From Leishmania infantum JPCM5 (Eukaryota > Euglenozoa > Kinetoplastea > Trypanosomatida > Trypanosomatidae), in NCBI RefSeq assembly GCF_000002875.2, contig NC_009410.2, positions 372,001 to 436,000 on the forward strand: a stretch of DNA of 64,000 bases, given 5' to 3'. The position numbers were made by a program, and so were the translations under genes. Below the pieces are notes generated by a model, which saw nothing but the letters and a program-made list of their open reading frames with translations, searched no databases and was not told where the DNA came from. This document shows positions 62,611-64,000 of this stretch, piece by piece. Position 1 is the first letter of the stretch; every line of letters begins with the position of its first letter.

Positions 62611-63371
62611 GGTGGGGGCTCGCTGCGCCGGGTCGGCGTTCCATCGACTCGTTCTCTCTCTCTCTCCCCACCCCTCCCCCCTTCACGGAGGCGGATGCAC
62701 CTCTTTTTGGTCAACACGAAGTACAGGCGACGGGGAGAGAGAGGTGGGGGAGGGGCTGTGAGTATCTGCGCTCGGAGGGTAGTGAAGCCAATAGTCATCG
62801 ACTCACGGATGGAAGAAAAGAGGGGATTGAGGCTGGAGTCATGTGGGCAGTTTTTGCGGGTGATTTTGGAGGGTGTGGATGTGAGTGTGCGCACCACTGC
62901 TAACGTCGGAGCGTGCTTGATGCAGCAGCGTGAATCGCGTAACCGTGCAACTAAAGAGCCGGCACCACCAAATCAGTTTAGAAAGCAACCTGTGCACGCA
63001 CGTCCATGTATGCTCTCTACCAAGGTGGGAAGGCACTCCTGCGCGCTGCTGCACAACAACAGCAGCCGAGGAGCCGTCTCATCCCTCCATCACGTGAACT
63101 GTGGTTGTGCGAATGCTCATGCCCAAACAGGATTGGAGCGGCTTCCGTTCCGATGTTTCTCTCCTGCTGCCCCTCCCCCCCCGCGCGCCCCCGATCCTCG
63201 AATCTCTCTTTCTTCTCCTTTCACGTTTTCTTTGCTTGCACCAGCTAGCGCTGCGGAGGGACGTGCACACGCATAAGTGCCTTCAGCCGCTCCACGCACA
63301 CGCACACCCTCCTCGTCCCCCTCCGCTCTGCCTCTCACTTGCCAGCACAACACACACGCACAAACTGTATC
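62611..63371. other. Intergenic spacer
   Basis: No gene seen; C/T tracts at about 62650-62690 and 63203-63240. Confidence 0.65.
63203..63244 (+). promoter_or_regulatory. Trans-splice acceptor of the last WD40 gene
   Basis: The tract tctctctttcttctcctttc continues to tgcaccag with AG at 63243-63244, 128 bases before the ATG. Confidence 0.55.
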
Positions 63372-64000
63372 ATGACGGAAAAGTCGCTCCTTCTGAAGTG
63401 TGACTTCGCTGGTCGTTACTTCATGGTGGGCACTGACTTCCCCGCCGCACGCATCTTCGACACGACGACCTCATCCCTGGCCGCTGTTGTGGAGTTGCCC
63501 CTGCGCAGGCGCACAGTCTCGCTCGCTGCACTGACACTGACGTCTGTCGCGATTCGCCAAGCGGAGGAGAACGAAGCGCCGGCGTCAAGCGGGAAGGGCA
63601 GCTCGCTTGCCGGTAACCGCAGCGAGGCGCTTCTCGACAACAAGGTCGCCACATATTATGCCGCCGTCGGCCTCAGCGACGGTACGGTGATCCTGCACGA
63701 TGTTCGCCGCGACGTTCAGCTCGCCCATGTGCAAGTGTCAGAGACGCAGCAGCCAATCATCTCGCTGCAGATGTGTGGCGGGTACGCGTTCTGCTTGGCT
63801 GCCAACCACATCCTGTACGTGCTGCACGTTCAGAACTCCACCTCAGGGCCGTGTCTTCGTCTGTGCGTGCAGCCCGATGCGAGCTCGATCGCGGTCACCA
63901 CACTCACTGCTATGGACACTGCGGCAGTGACGGCGCCCCGCACAGCATCAAGCGCCACCAACTCGAATCGCGTCTTTCGTGTGCTCGTCTCGGGGCCCAC
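63372..64000 (+). CDS. WD40-repeat protein, 5' part only (runs off the window)
   Basis: The frame is open from this ATG to the last base, giving 209 residues with no stop. It begins MTEKSLLLKCDFAGRYFMVG and continues with TDFPAARIFDTTTSSL, a typical WD40 first strand pair, then YYAAVGLSDGTVILHDVRRD (second blade) and QMCGGYAFCLAANHILYVLH (third). The start is supported by a pyrimidine-rich tract and an AG at 63243-63244, about 128 bases upstream. The pattern resembles small-subunit processome WD40 proteins such as UTP5/WDR43, but no diagnostic motif is inside the window, so no name is given. Confidence 0.7.
   Translation, partial: MTEKSLLLKCDFAGRYFMVGTDFPAARIFDTTTSSLAAVVELPLRRRTVSLAALTLTSVAIRQAEENEAPASSGKGSSLAGNRSEALLDNKVATYYAAVGLSDGTVILHDVRRDVQLAHVQVSETQQPIISLQMCGGYAFCLAANHILYVLHVQNSTSGPCLRLCVQPDASSIAVTTLTAMDTAAVTAPRTASSATNSNRVFRVLVSGP

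Overview
This is protein-coding chromosomal DNA from a trypanosomatid, most likely Leishmania. It is GC-rich. Every gene I can support is intronless and lies on the + strand. Genes are separated by 0.5-5.6 kb spacers full of polypyrimidine tracts followed by AG (trans-splice acceptors), (CA)n, (GT)n and (TA)n microsatellites and C/T-rich sequence. Proteins carry long Ser/Ala/Gly/Pro-rich insertions, typical of Leishmania. The whole window reads as part of one polycistronic unit; I see no strand switch, tRNA, rRNA or convincing snoRNA. The HSP70 gene with a non-EEVD tail matches the form called HSP70.4, which from memory lies on Leishmania chromosome 26; that placement is recollection, not something the sequence proves.

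Layout: (1) 77-3007 RPUSD2/PUS9-type pseudouridine synthase; (2) 3746-5332 RING-H2 plus coiled-coil protein; (3) 6158-8209 parallel beta-helix protein; (4) 9823-15108 large proline-rich protein of unknown function; (5) 15857-17881 J-protein with a DnaJ-X-like C-terminus; (6) 18746-19987 aldo-keto reductase; (7) 20658-22664 DNAAF1/LRRC50 dynein-arm assembly factor; (8) 24349-33678 giant multi-BRCT protein of TopBP1/Dpb11 type; (9) 34458-36383 HSP70.4; (10) 38851-40947 NOL10/Enp2; a 5.6-kb pyrimidine-skewed spacer; (11) 46567-51516 protein with a FYVE finger split by a huge insert; (12) 52391-55087 second J-protein of the same layout as gene 5; (13) 56757-60182 PROPPIN (Atg18/WIPI-type) WD40 protein whose 3' end is lost in a 101-base assembly gap; (14) 60838-62610 JMJD7-like JmjC oxygenase; (15) 63372 to window end, a WD40 protein running off the edge.

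The genes do not form a metabolic operon; in these organisms neighbours are co-transcribed regardless of function and regulated after transcription. Loose themes recur: chaperones (two J-proteins and an HSP70), phosphoinositide readers (FYVE and PROPPIN), ribosome or RNA biogenesis (pseudouridine synthase, NOL10, perhaps the last WD40 gene), genome maintenance (BRCT scaffold, RING protein with SUMO-interaction-like motifs) and the flagellum (DNAAF1). The most unusual signals are zinc-finger domains split by long disordered inserts, a PROPPIN whose FRRG motif reads FRVG, two J-proteins sharing a glycine-rich hydrophobic pre-J segment, a strong imperfect hairpin about 265 bases downstream of HSP70.4, and the long pyrimidine-skewed spacer. 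Start codons were set to the first ATG that fits domain extent and a nearby splice acceptor.
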